The notes below the pieces were generated by a model. The model did not search any database. It saw only the letters and a program-made list of their open reading frames with translations, and was not told the DNA's origin. From Mariprofundaceae bacterium (lineage in GTDB: Bacteria > Pseudomonadota > Zetaproteobacteria > Mariprofundales > Mariprofundaceae), in the NCBI GenBank assembly GCA_030950585.1, contig JAUZRG010000201.1, positions 1 through 34,156 of the forward strand: DNA of 34,156 nucleotides, in the 5' to 3' direction. This document shows, piece after piece, positions 18,090-26,500 of the stretch. Made by a program: the position numbers and the translations under genes. Numbering within the stretch: the first letter of the stretch is position 1; every line of letters begins with the position of its first letter.

Positions 18090-18497
18090 ATGGACATTCA
18101 GCCTAAAGCAACGGGACATGAAAAACGTATCAAGCTTTTACTTGATGCAGTCTGTAAAAAACTTAGTTTTACAGCCATGCTCTTAGCAGATCAACAAGGT
18201 TTTCCTGTCGCGTGTTCAGGTGATTTAAAAAGTGTGGGCATTGCTGCCATTGCACCCGAGTGTATTCGCATGGGGCAAAGAGCCGTTCGTTTTGGTCAGT
18301 TCTCAGGTATTCGTTGTGTGACCTTAATGCTTGAAGGTGGTCATATCATGATCATCAAAGAAATTAATATTCAATCACAAAAGTTCATTGTTGTAATTGA
18401 TACTAAGACTGTTCCTAATGTCATCAATAGTTTATTTCGTGTATTATCAGAACGCATAGATCTTATCTTAAATTCTCATAAATATTATTCCCACTAA
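18090..18497 (+). CDS. Roadblock/LC7-like protein (first of the cluster)
   Basis: 135 aa with no signal peptide. The core (FTAMLLADQQGFPVACSG, then ECIRMGQRAVRFGQFSGIRCVTLMLEGGHIMIIKEI, then KFIVVIDTKTVPNVINSLFRVLSERI) follows the alpha-beta Roadblock/LC7 pattern, in which a strand-turn-strand holding Asp-x-x-Gly precedes a helix and three more strands. Such proteins form dimers and commonly regulate small Ras-like GTPases (for example MglB on MglA) or act as scaffolds. No GTPase gene lies nearby. A GGGGGAAA ribosome site is upstream, a little distant. It is ~100 bp before the ODP gene and on the same strand, so a shared transcript is plausible. It is more diverged from the family than the third gene of the cluster. 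Confidence 0.7.
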   Translation: MDIQPKATGHEKRIKLLLDAVCKKLSFTAMLLADQQGFPVACSGDLKSVGIAAIAPECIRMGQRAVRFGQFSGIRCVTLMLEGGHIMIIKEINIQSQKFIVVIDTKTVPNVINSLFRVLSERIDLILNSHKYYSH

Positions 18498-18599
18498 TAT
18501 AAAGCCGTATCTGAATAGGTCTATACTCTAATAATAAAAACCAACTATCATCGCGATGGATCATCATTTTTCGATAGAAATATAAAGGAGAAATAAGTA

Positions 18600-19349
18600 A
18601 TGGCAGATATATTGTTTGAAAACGCTGAACATAAATGTGTGTTTTTTGAAGATTTTACCACTGGGGAAATGATCTCAGCAAACCAACATATGATTGTGCA
18701 TCAAGGCAAAGGTATTCTTCTTGATCCAGGTGGGCACAAAGTATATCCAAAAATCATGGAGGCCTTTCCAGAGTATCTTTCACCTATAGGATTAGAAAGT
18801 ATTTTCTTTTCACATCAAGACCCAGATATTGTTGCTTCGGCCAATGGTTGGTTGATGGTAACAGATGCCAAAGGCTATATTCCAGCCATTTGGAGACGTT
18901 TCTTAGCACATTTTGGTGTTGATGGCTCCAATATGTCTCGTGTTGTTGATATTCCCGATAAAGGCATGATTATCCCTTTGGGTGATTGTAATTTAAAAAT
19001 TATTCCTGCCCACTTCTTACACTCCTCTGGCAATTTCCATGTTTACGATCCTGTTTCAAAAATTCTATATACAGGTGATCTTGGTGCGTCCATGGCCGAG
19101 TATCGCTTTGTAGAAAATTTTGAAGATCATGTCCAATACATGATTGGTTTTCACCAACGCTATATGGGTAGCAGTGTTGCCTGTCGCTTATGGGTCGATA
19201 TGATTCGTGAATTAGATATTGAAACCATCGCACCGCAGCATGGCGCTATCTTTCAAGGCAAGGAAAACGTCAATAAATTTCTTAATTGGCTAGAGCAACT
19301 AGAAGTCGGCCCTGAGTTGATGAAAGATGTCTTTAAAATTCCATCTTGA
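18600..19349 (+). CDS. ODP-type di-iron metallo-beta-lactamase-fold protein (putative O2/Fe sensor)
   Basis: 249 aa, cytoplasmic. Metal ligands expected for flavodiiron-like MBL domains are visible: His72, Asp74 and Asp76 in FSHQDPDIV, His141 in AHFLHSSGNFH, Asp160 in YTGDLG and His214 in APQHG. There is no flavodoxin or rubredoxin domain, so it is not a complete flavodiiron oxygen reductase. The size and the HQDPD form match the oxygen-binding di-iron proteins (ODP) that have been described as oxygen/Fe(II) sensors in bacterial chemotaxis. A strong AAAGGAG precedes the ATG. It is flanked on both sides by Roadblock-like genes and no chemotaxis genes are in view, so its output here is unknown; the Roadblock partners are the obvious candidates. 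Confidence 0.85.
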   Translation: MADILFENAEHKCVFFEDFTTGEMISANQHMIVHQGKGILLDPGGHKVYPKIMEAFPEYLSPIGLESIFFSHQDPDIVASANGWLMVTDAKGYIPAIWRRFLAHFGVDGSNMSRVVDIPDKGMIIPLGDCNLKIIPAHFLHSSGNFHVYDPVSKILYTGDLGASMAEYRFVENFEDHVQYMIGFHQRYMGSSVACRLWVDMIRELDIETIAPQHGAIFQGKENVNKFLNWLEQLEVGPELMKDVFKIPS

Positions 19350-19394
19350 GTCGTTAATATATTTTGTAAAAACGAATAAAACAGGAGAAAGGAT

Positions 19395-19766
19395 ATGGTA
19401 ACAAAGCAAGATAAAATATTTAACGCCCTTGATGAATTAAAAAGTGCAACAACAGATATCCTAGGTTTAGCTGTTGTGAGCCCAGATGGGATGTTAATTG
19501 CTGACCGCTTAGCTGCTGGTGAAGGCGAAAAAGCCGCTGCTATGGGTGCTGTCATGGTCAGCCTTGGTAAACGTGTATCAACCACACTTAAAGCAGGTGA
19601 CCTACAAGAAGTTGCCATTCGTGGTGAAAAAATGACTATCCTTGTGTTTGATATTGAACATCATGCATCATTGGTTGTTGAAGTCTCTTCACGTGCCAAC
19701 ATGGGTCTTGTTTTATTAGAAGCAAGGGCAGCAAAAGATAGTTTACTTTCATTATTAACCAGTTAA
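19395..19766 (+). CDS. Roadblock/LC7 domain protein (MglB-like, third of the cluster)
   Basis: 123 aa, the size of a single Roadblock/LC7 domain. ILGLAVVSPDGMLIADRL is the typical first hairpin; EKAAAMGAVMVSLGKRV is the central helix; QEVAIRGEKMTILVFDI and ASLVVEVSSRANMGLVLLE are the later strands and helix. A clear AGGAGAAAGG ribosome site is present. It follows the ODP gene by 45 bases, before a strong terminator, so it closes the small operon. Expected role: homo- or heterodimer with the first Roadblock protein, regulating a GTPase or another partner encoded elsewhere. Confidence 0.88.
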   Translation: MVTKQDKIFNALDELKSATTDILGLAVVSPDGMLIADRLAAGEGEKAAAMGAVMVSLGKRVSTTLKAGDLQEVAIRGEKMTILVFDIEHHASLVVEVSSRANMGLVLLEARAAKDSLLSLLTS

Positions 19767-19813
19767 TTACAAGCGATATTCGTTAAAAAAACTAAACAAT
19801 CTTCTTTTAGTTT

Positions 19814-19855
19814 AAAACAAAACGCTCACGTATTGATACGTGAGCGTTTTGTTTT
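19814..19855. terminator. Strong bidirectional terminator
   Basis: A 20-bp perfect stem (AAAACAAAACGCTCACGTAT paired with its complement) with a 2-base apex, outer arms A-rich and T-rich. It sits between the Roadblock gene (+) and the outer-membrane protein gene (-), which converge here. Confidence 0.93.
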
Positions 19856-19873
19856 TATACAAACATCAACGAT

Positions 19874-20950
19874 TTAAAAACGAGTTGAAACACGCGCCAA
19901 GAACCAATTATCTGTGACTTGCTGAATACCGCCCGCATTTTGATAAAGAGGTATTCTATACTCAGCACTCGCAATCACACTCGGTGATATCACCCATTGA
20001 AAACCGGGTGCAATAAATACAGAAGTAATACCTGTGTTCGCAACATGATCAATCATAGACATCATTGGATTTTGATAGGCTACCTTGCCACTTTGTGCAT
20101 CAATACTTTGATCACTCGAATCTTTAGCAGCATAGATCAACTTCATGTCTAACTTGACGTTTAATGCTGAAGAGACACGATAACGAGAAGAAATGTCAAA
20201 ATTCAAGCGATTACCAAGCTTATAGCCCAAGTTATTGCGTGTATTAGCTTGATAGGTCAATGATGGATTAAATAACCATTGCGCACCACCATCTGCATGT
20301 TCACCCAAACCCATTGTACCATTGGCTAAAAACAAGAAATCATAAGATCCAGACCCTGCCTGCATCATCATATGTATCAAATCAGCATTGGCTTTTCTTG
20401 TGTCGTGTTTACCTGTCGGAACTTTTAAACCAAACCCCAAAGATAAACGCTTGCGTGTGCGGTATTCATCATCTTTATACACATCATGCAAATACACCAA
20501 GGACACATCACCCACGCCTTGAACCGTATCCATCGTTGTATTGTTAAAGCTCACATTACCCATCATTTTCATACCCATCTCCATCTTCATATCATTGATG
20601 AGATAAGGCACAGTCAAGACGACTGCACTTTCTTGATTAATACGATAAGCCGCATTCACCGAAAATTTCTGCATGACCATTTCTGTAGAACCGCCATACC
20701 TTGAGCCATTGGTTCTGGTGCTTAAGTTCTTTTGAATCACATCACGCAAAGCCACGGTGTTTAAGCCTTGTTTGATGGTTTTCATGGTCATATAATCATA
20801 TTGTGCTGTCACGCTAAGACCATTAGCACTTCCCACACCGTCAACACCTGCAGCAATACAACAAGATAGGCCACACTCACTGGCTTGCACAGCCGATATA
20901 TTAAATACAGCACTCGCCAAAGCAGCTGCTAAAATCATTTTCATATTCAC
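19874..20950 (-). CDS. Outer-membrane beta-barrel protein with Met-rich segment
   Basis: 358 aa from GTG 20950, chosen because AGGAG lies 8 bases upstream; the ATG two codons later is less well spaced. A signal peptide ends near VQA. It is followed by a cysteine cluster ECGLSCC and then alternating beta-strand sequence ending in ARVSTRF, whose final Phe is the usual barrel assembly signal. It resembles the broad 'transporter' family of outer-membrane barrels related to aromatic-degradation channel proteins; I cannot assign a substrate. Two Met-rich patches (MKMEMGMKMMG and HMMMQAG) are unusual and might bind copper or another soft metal; this is inference. The upstream Cys/His-rich exported protein is on the same strand with a 131-bp gap. 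Confidence 0.7.
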   Translation of the reverse strand: MNMKMILAAALASAVFNISAVQASECGLSCCIAAGVDGVGSANGLSVTAQYDYMTMKTIKQGLNTVALRDVIQKNLSTRTNGSRYGGSTEMVMQKFSVNAAYRINQESAVVLTVPYLINDMKMEMGMKMMGNVSFNNTTMDTVQGVGDVSLVYLHDVYKDDEYRTRKRLSLGFGLKVPTGKHDTRKANADLIHMMMQAGSGSYDFLFLANGTMGLGEHADGGAQWLFNPSLTYQANTRNNLGYKLGNRLNFDISSRYRVSSALNVKLDMKLIYAAKDSSDQSIDAQSGKVAYQNPMMSMIDHVANTGITSVFIAPGFQWVISPSVIASAEYRIPLYQNAGGIQQVTDNWFLARVSTRF

Positions 20951-21081
20951 GTTTTCATCTCCTGATGAACATCACGACGTTTTCATAGCTCAATAACCAT
21001 GAAAAACAGGGACACCAAGATTTCACACATAGCAACGTCATGTTGCGTATGAGAAATCAATTCAATCAATATTATGAACGA

Positions 21082-21534
21082 TCAGGAGATAGATTTAGGA
21101 GGGGGAATGGGGACGCGCAAAACAAAATCATAACGACTTTGATATAAATGAAAAACAGGCTTGATTTCTAGCTTAGAAAGTTCACTCAAAGTATCACTGC
21201 AAATATGAGGTGCCAAAAGATGAGGCATACCTTCCACATCACGATTGCAACCGCAACCACATTCAATACGACATTTTTTCTCTGCTGCACTCAATGTTTT
21301 ATGCTTAAAGGCTTTGGTCGATGCTTTTGCCACATGTGTGATTTGCTCACCTTCCAACATCATATCACTCATATCGAGGTCTTTGGATGCCACGGCTTGA
21401 CTATGATGTTGCTGATCGCAATCAGACAAAGCTGTTGATGCATGCGCACAAAGCATTTGCTTAGGCAAAAGAGGCACTGTACTGATGGAGACAAAAGCCC
21501 ACACCAATGTTAAGGCAATGAAACGGCGCAACAT
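21082..21534 (-). CDS. Small exported Cys/His-rich protein, unrecognised
   Basis: 150 aa. An N-terminal hydrophobic leader (residues ~3-24) suggests export. The mature part holds CAHAS, CDQQHH, a Met-rich MSDMM, a dense CRIECGCGC block and MPHLLAPHIC, then a C-terminal segment ending in Pro/Ser-rich PIPPPKSIS. The spacing of Cys and His suggests a metal-binding or disulfide-bonded periplasmic protein; I do not recognise the family. It is upstream of, and on the same strand as, the Met-rich outer-membrane protein, and divergent from a TlpA-like thioredoxin. A link among the three in metal or thiol handling is plausible from context only. Confidence 0.65.
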   Translation of the reverse strand: MLRRFIALTLVWAFVSISTVPLLPKQMLCAHASTALSDCDQQHHSQAVASKDLDMSDMMLEGEQITHVAKASTKAFKHKTLSAAEKKCRIECGCGCNRDVEGMPHLLAPHICSDTLSELSKLEIKPVFHLYQSRYDFVLRVPIPPPKSIS

Positions 21535-21624
21535 AGCAGCGCACTTTATCTATTTGCTCTACAGAGGCAAGGTTATGCCCTTTCAAACGACCAAAGAATG
21601 AACTTCTCACATCAAGGTGGTCTC

Positions 21625-22125
21625 ATGTTTTCAAAAAAACAATTTCTTTTCTTACTGCTAGCGATGCTACTATCTTTCCACAGCTCAGCATTTGGCATCG
21701 AATACAATTGGCAAGATGTTAAAGGCCAACACCACACCTTAAAATCTTTTGCAGGTAAGCCCACTATCCTGCATTTTTGGGCAAGTTGGTGTCCGCCATG
21801 TAAAAAGGAAATGCCTGAACTGGCCGCTTGGATGGCACAGCATCCTGAAGTTCAAGTCATTCCTATTTCATTAGATGCCAACCTCGACAAAGCAAGCGAT
21901 TACCTCAAATTAAGACAGCTGGCGATGCCCGCACTTCGTGGTGATCAATCCAAAGCCCTTCAGCTGGGCATCTATGCCTTACCCATATCCCTTTTGGTTG
22001 ATGCCAAGGGACGACTTGTTCGCAAAGAAATTGGTGCTAAACCTTGGTCAGATCCAGACTATAGCCTTGGTGTCATGAAACTCCTTGGCTTTGAAAAAAT
22101 AAAAAAATCAAATGAAAGTGAGTAA
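21625..22125 (+). CDS. TlpA/ResA-like periplasmic thioredoxin
   Basis: 166 aa from ATG 21625, chosen because AAGGTGG lies just upstream; the longer frame from 21598 would bury the signal peptide. The leader is MFSKKQFLFLLLAMLLSFHSSAFG. The active site is WCPPC (Cys56, Cys59) in FWASWCPPCKKEMPEL, with the conserved cis-proline in YALPISLLVDAKG. TlpA/ResA proteins reduce disulfides in the periplasm, often for cytochrome c haem attachment or copper-site assembly. It is divergent from two exported Cys/Met-rich proteins, and its end overlaps or abuts the HAD gene. The exact substrate cannot be told. Confidence 0.88.
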   Translation: MFSKKQFLFLLLAMLLSFHSSAFGIEYNWQDVKGQHHTLKSFAGKPTILHFWASWCPPCKKEMPELAAWMAQHPEVQVIPISLDANLDKASDYLKLRQLAMPALRGDQSKALQLGIYALPISLLVDAKGRLVRKEIGAKPWSDPDYSLGVMKLLGFEKIKKSNESE

Positions 22126-22771
22126 AACGATGCCTTTTGATCTTGCCGTGATTGATTTAGATAATACGCTTTATGCCGCCAACAACGGGGTATTTGACCG
22201 CATGGATCAACGCATGACGGCTTATGTTGCCAAACATTTAGCACTGCCAGAAGAAGAAGCCAACGCACTACGCATCAAATATTGGCACCAATATGGCACA
22301 ACCTTACGTGGTTTAATTTTGCATCATCATGTCGATGCAGAAGACTTTTTAACAGATGCCCATAATATTGCTGCACATGAATTATTAGAGAACGATTCAG
22401 AGCTTAATGAGGCCTTGCACAATATCGAAAGCCCTAAAGTGATTCATACCAATGGCACCCGCGAACATGCGCAAACTATTTTAAAAGCCTTGGGTATTTC
22501 GCATCATTTTCATTGTATTTATGACATTCGATTTCGTGACTACATCCCCAAGCCTTGCGCCCAAACCTTAGAAAAACTACTTAAAGTTGAAGGCGTAACT
22601 GCATCCCGAAGCTTAATCATTGATGATATGACCCCCAACTTAGAAGTCGCTCAAATATTGGGGGCAAAAACATGTTGGGTGGCCGATCAACCCCAAGACA
22701 ACACTTGGGATTATCATGTTACTTCCTTTCATCAAATACCATCCACAATCATCAAAAAGCATGGGATTTAA
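22112..22771 (+). CDS. HAD-family pyrimidine 5'-nucleotidase-like phosphatase
   Basis: 219 aa if it starts at ATG 22112, overlapping the thioredoxin gene by 14 bases; ATG 22130 is an equally possible start. Catalytic motif I is VIDLDNTLY (nucleophile Asp15, acid/base Asp17), motif II is HTNGT, motif III a lysine in YIPKP, and motif IV is IIDDMTPNLE. The small helical cap (FDRMDQRMTAYVAKHL, YWHQYGTTLRGL) is that of the Sdt1-type pyrimidine nucleotidase branch of HAD subfamily IA. It likely dephosphorylates nucleoside monophosphates or related metabolites in the cytoplasm. Overlap with the previous gene suggests translational coupling without implying shared function. Confidence 0.85.
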   Translation: MKVSKTMPFDLAVIDLDNTLYAANNGVFDRMDQRMTAYVAKHLALPEEEANALRIKYWHQYGTTLRGLILHHHVDAEDFLTDAHNIAAHELLENDSELNEALHNIESPKVIHTNGTREHAQTILKALGISHHFHCIYDIRFRDYIPKPCAQTLEKLLKVEGVTASRSLIIDDMTPNLEVAQILGAKTCWVADQPQDNTWDYHVTSFHQIPSTIIKKHGI

Positions 22772-22871
22772 TGCCACAAAAACAGCTTTGAAAAATAAGA
22801 ATCATAGACGATAGCAATCTCTGCCCCTACCCTTGCCACATTTTTAAAACTCAACCACGGATAACAACACA

Positions 22872-24467
22872 TTGATCTCTACATCTGGAATTACCATGCA
22901 ATTTGGGGATAAACCCCTATTTGAAAATATCTCTATTAAATTTGGTGACGGCAACCGCTACGGCCTCATTGGGGCAAATGGTTGTGGTAAATCCACATTC
23001 ATGAAAATTTTAGGTGGTGACTTAGTTCCGACAGCGGGCACCGTTAGTATCGATCAAAATGAACGCCTTGGTAAATTACGCCAAGATCACTTTGCCTTTG
23101 AAGAAAACACAGTGATTGATACCGTGATGATGGGCTATGATCGGCTATGGAAGATCAAAGAAGAACGCGATGCCATCTACGCCCAAGAAGAACTAAGCGA
23201 TGAAGACGGCATGCGTGCTGGCGACCTAGAAGGCGAATTTGCTGAACTCGATGGCTACAGTGCTGAAGCCAATGCTGGCGACCTCTTATTAAGTATGGGC
23301 ATTCCTGTAGAAGCGCACGAGGGTCCGATGAAAGCCATCGCACCTGGTTTGAAATTGCGCGTGCTACTTGCCCAAGCTTTGTTTGGTGATCCCGATATCA
23401 TCCTTTTAGACGAACCAACCAATAACCTCGATATCAACGCGATTCGCTGGTTGGAAGGTGTCATCAATAGACGCAACTGCACCATGATCATCATTTCACA
23501 TGATCGTCACTTTTTAAACAGTGTATGTACCCACATGGCTGACTTAGACTATGGTGAACTTCGTCTTTACCCTGGTAACTATGATCAATATATGACGGCT
23601 GCAACCCAAGTTCGTGAACGTTTACTTTCTGAAAATGCGAAGAAAAAAGCTAAAATAACCGAACTACAAGCCTTTGTAAGTCGTTTCTCAGCCAATGCTT
23701 CTAAATCCAGTCAAGCAACTTCACGCGCCAAACAAATTGAAAAGATTCAACTTGATGAAGTCAAACCATCGAGCCGTATCAACCCATTCATTCGTTTTAA
23801 CCTTGAGAAAAAATTATACCGCATTGCCCTAGAACTTAAAGATGTCAGCAAAGGCTTTGACAAAGAACCTTTGTTTAAAAACTTTAATGTCATGATTCCT
23901 GTCGGTGAACGTGTTGCCATCATTGGCCCCAACGGCATTGGTAAAACCACCCTGATGCGTTGTTTAGCTGGTGATTTAAGCACAGACTCAGGCAAGATCA
24001 AATGGTCAGAAAATGTGAAACTTGGTTATTATGCCCAAGATCATAGCCATGACTTTGAAGAAGATGTGAAGCTTTTTGACTGGATGGCACAGTGGAAGAA
24101 AGAAGAAGAAGGCGAACAGGAAATTCGCGGCATGTTGGGTCGCATGTTGTTTACACAACATGACATCTCAAAATCCGTAAAAGCTTTATCTGGTGGCGAA
24201 AAAGGCCGCATGTTATTTGGTAAAATGATGATGCAAAACCCCAATGTGATGCTGATGGATGAACCGACCAACCACATGGATATGGAGTGCATCGAAGCAC
24301 TTAACCTTGCCCTAGAAAATTATGAAGGCACATTGATCTTTGTGAGTCATGACCGTGAATTCGTATCTTCTTTGGCCACACGCATCATTGAGTTAACCCC
24401 TGAAGGCATTGTCGATTATCATGGTACTTATGAAGAGCACCTTAAAAAACAAGGGCTTGAGAAGTAA
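22872..24467 (+). CDS. ybiT: ABC-F ATPase, YbiT-like
   Basis: 531 aa, start TTG at 22872; the N-terminus ([23 protein letters not shown]) aligns with that of E. coli YbiT, which supports this start over the ATG at 22896. Two nucleotide-binding domains without membrane segments: Walker [10 protein letters not shown], a degenerate first signature ([14 protein letters not shown]), Walker [12 protein letters not shown]; then the second with [19 protein letters not shown] and [13 protein letters not shown] proteins bind the ribosomal E site and adjust translation; some give antibiotic resistance, but YbiT-type members are housekeeping. The intervening linker holds the charged P-site tRNA-interaction arm. 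It is followed by a second ABC-F gene 93 bp downstream. Confidence 0.92.
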   Translation: MISTSGITMQFGDKPLFENISIKFGDGNRYGLIGANGCGKSTFMKILGGDLVPTAGTVSIDQNERLGKLRQDHFAFEENTVIDTVMMGYDRLWKIKEERDAIYAQEELSDEDGMRAGDLEGEFAELDGYSAEANAGDLLLSMGIPVEAHEGPMKAIAPGLKLRVLLAQALFGDPDIILLDEPTNNLDINAIRWLEGVINRRNCTMIIISHDRHFLNSVCTHMADLDYGELRLYPGNYDQYMTAATQVRERLLSENAKKKAKITELQAFVSRFSANASKSSQATSRAKQIEKIQLDEVKPSSRINPFIRFNLEKKLYRIALELKDVSKGFDKEPLFKNFNVMIPVGERVAIIGPNGIGKTTLMRCLAGDLSTDSGKIKWSENVKLGYYAQDHSHDFEEDVKLFDWMAQWKKEEEGEQEIRGMLGRMLFTQHDISKSVKALSGGEKGRMLFGKMMMQNPNVMLMDEPTNHMDMECIEALNLALENYEGTLIFVSHDREFVSSLATRIIELTPEGIVDYHGTYEEHLKKQGLEK

Positions 24468-24497
24468 GCCATTATATTAGAATAAACATCATCACCC

Positions 24498-24532
24498 GAT
24501 CACAAGCCATCCTGATTGGATGGCTTGTGATC
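24498..24532. other. Perfect 15-bp hairpin between the two ABC-F genes
   Basis: GATCACAAGCCATCC, then TGATT, then the exact complement. It lacks a T-tract, so it is not a standard intrinsic terminator. It lies 30 bases after the ybiT-like stop and 28 bases before the yheS-like start. It could stabilise the upstream transcript, partly terminate, or affect translation of the next gene. Confidence 0.7.
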
Positions 24533-24560
24533 AACCACTTTGTGAGAAAAGGCAAAAGCA

Positions 24561-26441
24561 TTGTTATATTTTGACAAACTATCATTGCGCCGAGGCAAGC
24601 GTTTGTTGTTTGCAGATGCGACTTTTACGATTAACGCTTCGGATAAAATGGGCATCACAGGTGCCAATGGTTCAGGTAAATCTTCTTTATTTAGCCTTAT
24701 CCTAAACCGTATCGAAGAAGATCGTGGCCAACTACGCCGCCATAAAAACATAGCCATTGCTCATGTGGCGCAAGAAACCCCAGCCGTTGACACTTCTGCA
24801 CTTGATTATGTGATGCAGGGTGATATCGAGCTTTCAACATTACAGCAACAGCTGGAATTGGCCGAACAACAACAAGATGGCACAAAACTCACCAAACTAC
24901 ACGAACGCATGCAACAAATTGATGCCTATGCTGCACCTTCTCGCGCTGCACGTTTATTAAATGGACTTGGCTTTACGGCCTCCCAAGAAAAACAAGCTGT
25001 TCAAAGTTTTTCAGGTGGCTGGCGCATGCGCTTAAACTTAGCACAAGCCTTGATGTGTCGATCTGATTTATTGCTCTTGGATGAACCTACCAATCACCTT
25101 GACTTGGAAGCGGTGATTTGGCTTGAACGCTGGTTAAACCATTATACAGGTGCCTTGCTGCTTATTTCTCATGACCGTGATTTTTTAGATCGTTGTGTTC
25201 AACACATCGCTCACCTCGAACAACAGCAAGTAAACCTCTACACAGGCAATTACAGTGCCTTTGAAATTCGACGTGCAGAGCAATTATCCCAAAAACAAAG
25301 CGCGTATGAAAAGCAACAGCAACAAAAAGCACACATGAATAGCTACATTGATCGCTTTAGAGCCAAAGCCAGCAAAGCACGCCAAGCACAAAGTCGTATC
25401 AAAGCACTTGAGCGCATGCAAGATCTTGCACCAGCCCATGTTGACTCCCCTTTTGACTTTGCCTTTCAACACCCCGGTGTCGTGCCTAATCCTTTGCTTC
25501 GCCTCAACAAAGCATCGGCCTCTTATGGTGAAACCTGTATTCTTGAAAAAATATCCATGAGTTTATTGCCGGGTGATCGCATTGGTTTACTCGGCTTTAA
25601 TGGTGCGGGTAAGTCCACACTCATTAAGATGCTTGCAGATAAACTGATCCCAAGCCAAGGCCAACGCGAAGAAGCACAAGGCTTGCGTATTGGCTACTTT
25701 GCCCAACACCAACTCGAACAACTCATGCCCACATGCTCGCCATTGCAACACTTACAACGCCTCAACGACAAAGCCTCAGAAAAAGAGTTGCGTTCTTTTC
25801 TTGGTGGTTTTGATTTCAATGGCGATATGGCTGTCGAGGCCGTTGCACCTTTTTCAGGTGGCGAAAAAGCACGCTTGGTTTTGGCCATGCTCGTGTATCA
25901 ACAGCCCAACCTTTTATTGCTGGATGAACCGACCAATCACCTTGATTTAGATATGCGCCACGCACTCACGATGGCCTTACAAAGCTTTGAAGGCGCAATG
26001 GTATTGGTCTCCCATGATCGCCACCTACTTCGTACCGTTTGTGATTCATTGTTATTGGTGCATGCATCAAAGGTTGAAACCTTTAATCATGACCTTGATT
26101 CCTATGCTTTGTGGTTGTCTGAACAGTCTAAACAACAAAATAGCGATCAAAGCACAGCTGAAAAAACATCATCAAACAAAGATGAACGTGACAAAAGTAA
26201 GCAACAACGCAAGCAATCACAACCGTTACGCAATAAAATCAAAAAATTAGAACAAAGCCTTGAAAGCATGCAACAACGCCAAGCTGAACTGGATAAGATC
26301 ATGGCTCAAGAAAACTTTTATCACGATGATAACAAAGAACAAATACAATGTTTAAGCTCTGAATATAGCAACATCGAGCAACAGCTTGAGCAAACAGAAG
26401 AAGATTGGCTTCACGCATGTGAAGCATTAGAAAGCTTGTAA
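24561..26441 (+). CDS. yheS: ABC-F ATPase, YheS-like
   Basis: 626 aa from TTG 24561, preceded by AAAAGG. The N-terminus LYFDKLSLRRGKRLLFADATFTI resembles E. coli YheS, which is of similar length. Two ATPase domains: GANGSGKSS, SGGWRMRLNLAQAL and LLLDEPTNHLDLEAVIWLE; then GFNGAGKST, SGGEKARLVLAML and LLLDEPTNHLDLDM. A Lys/Gln-rich C-terminal extension (~510-626: KSKQQRKQSQPLRNKIKKLEQ) is predicted coiled coil, as in this subgroup. Probable role is translation support at the ribosome. Its placement next to another ABC-F gene is notable; whether they share a transcript depends on the hairpin between them. Confidence 0.92.
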   Translation: MLYFDKLSLRRGKRLLFADATFTINASDKMGITGANGSGKSSLFSLILNRIEEDRGQLRRHKNIAIAHVAQETPAVDTSALDYVMQGDIELSTLQQQLELAEQQQDGTKLTKLHERMQQIDAYAAPSRAARLLNGLGFTASQEKQAVQSFSGGWRMRLNLAQALMCRSDLLLLDEPTNHLDLEAVIWLERWLNHYTGALLLISHDRDFLDRCVQHIAHLEQQQVNLYTGNYSAFEIRRAEQLSQKQSAYEKQQQQKAHMNSYIDRFRAKASKARQAQSRIKALERMQDLAPAHVDSPFDFAFQHPGVVPNPLLRLNKASASYGETCILEKISMSLLPGDRIGLLGFNGAGKSTLIKMLADKLIPSQGQREEAQGLRIGYFAQHQLEQLMPTCSPLQHLQRLNDKASEKELRSFLGGFDFNGDMAVEAVAPFSGGEKARLVLAMLVYQQPNLLLLDEPTNHLDLDMRHALTMALQSFEGAMVLVSHDRHLLRTVCDSLLLVHASKVETFNHDLDSYALWLSEQSKQQNSDQSTAEKTSSNKDERDKSKQQRKQSQPLRNKIKKLEQSLESMQQRQAELDKIMAQENFYHDDNKEQIQCLSSEYSNIEQQLEQTEEDWLHACEALESL

Positions 26442-26500
26442 AATGGTGTAAATATCATGATATTGTCAAAACTGATTTCTACAAAAGCTAGGGAGTTCAT

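Noticed and set aside
18600-19349. Flavodiiron oxygen/NO reductase or a beta-lactamase
   Set aside because: The flavodoxin domain is absent, there is no signal peptide, and the ligand pattern HxDxD with the short length fits the ODP group better.
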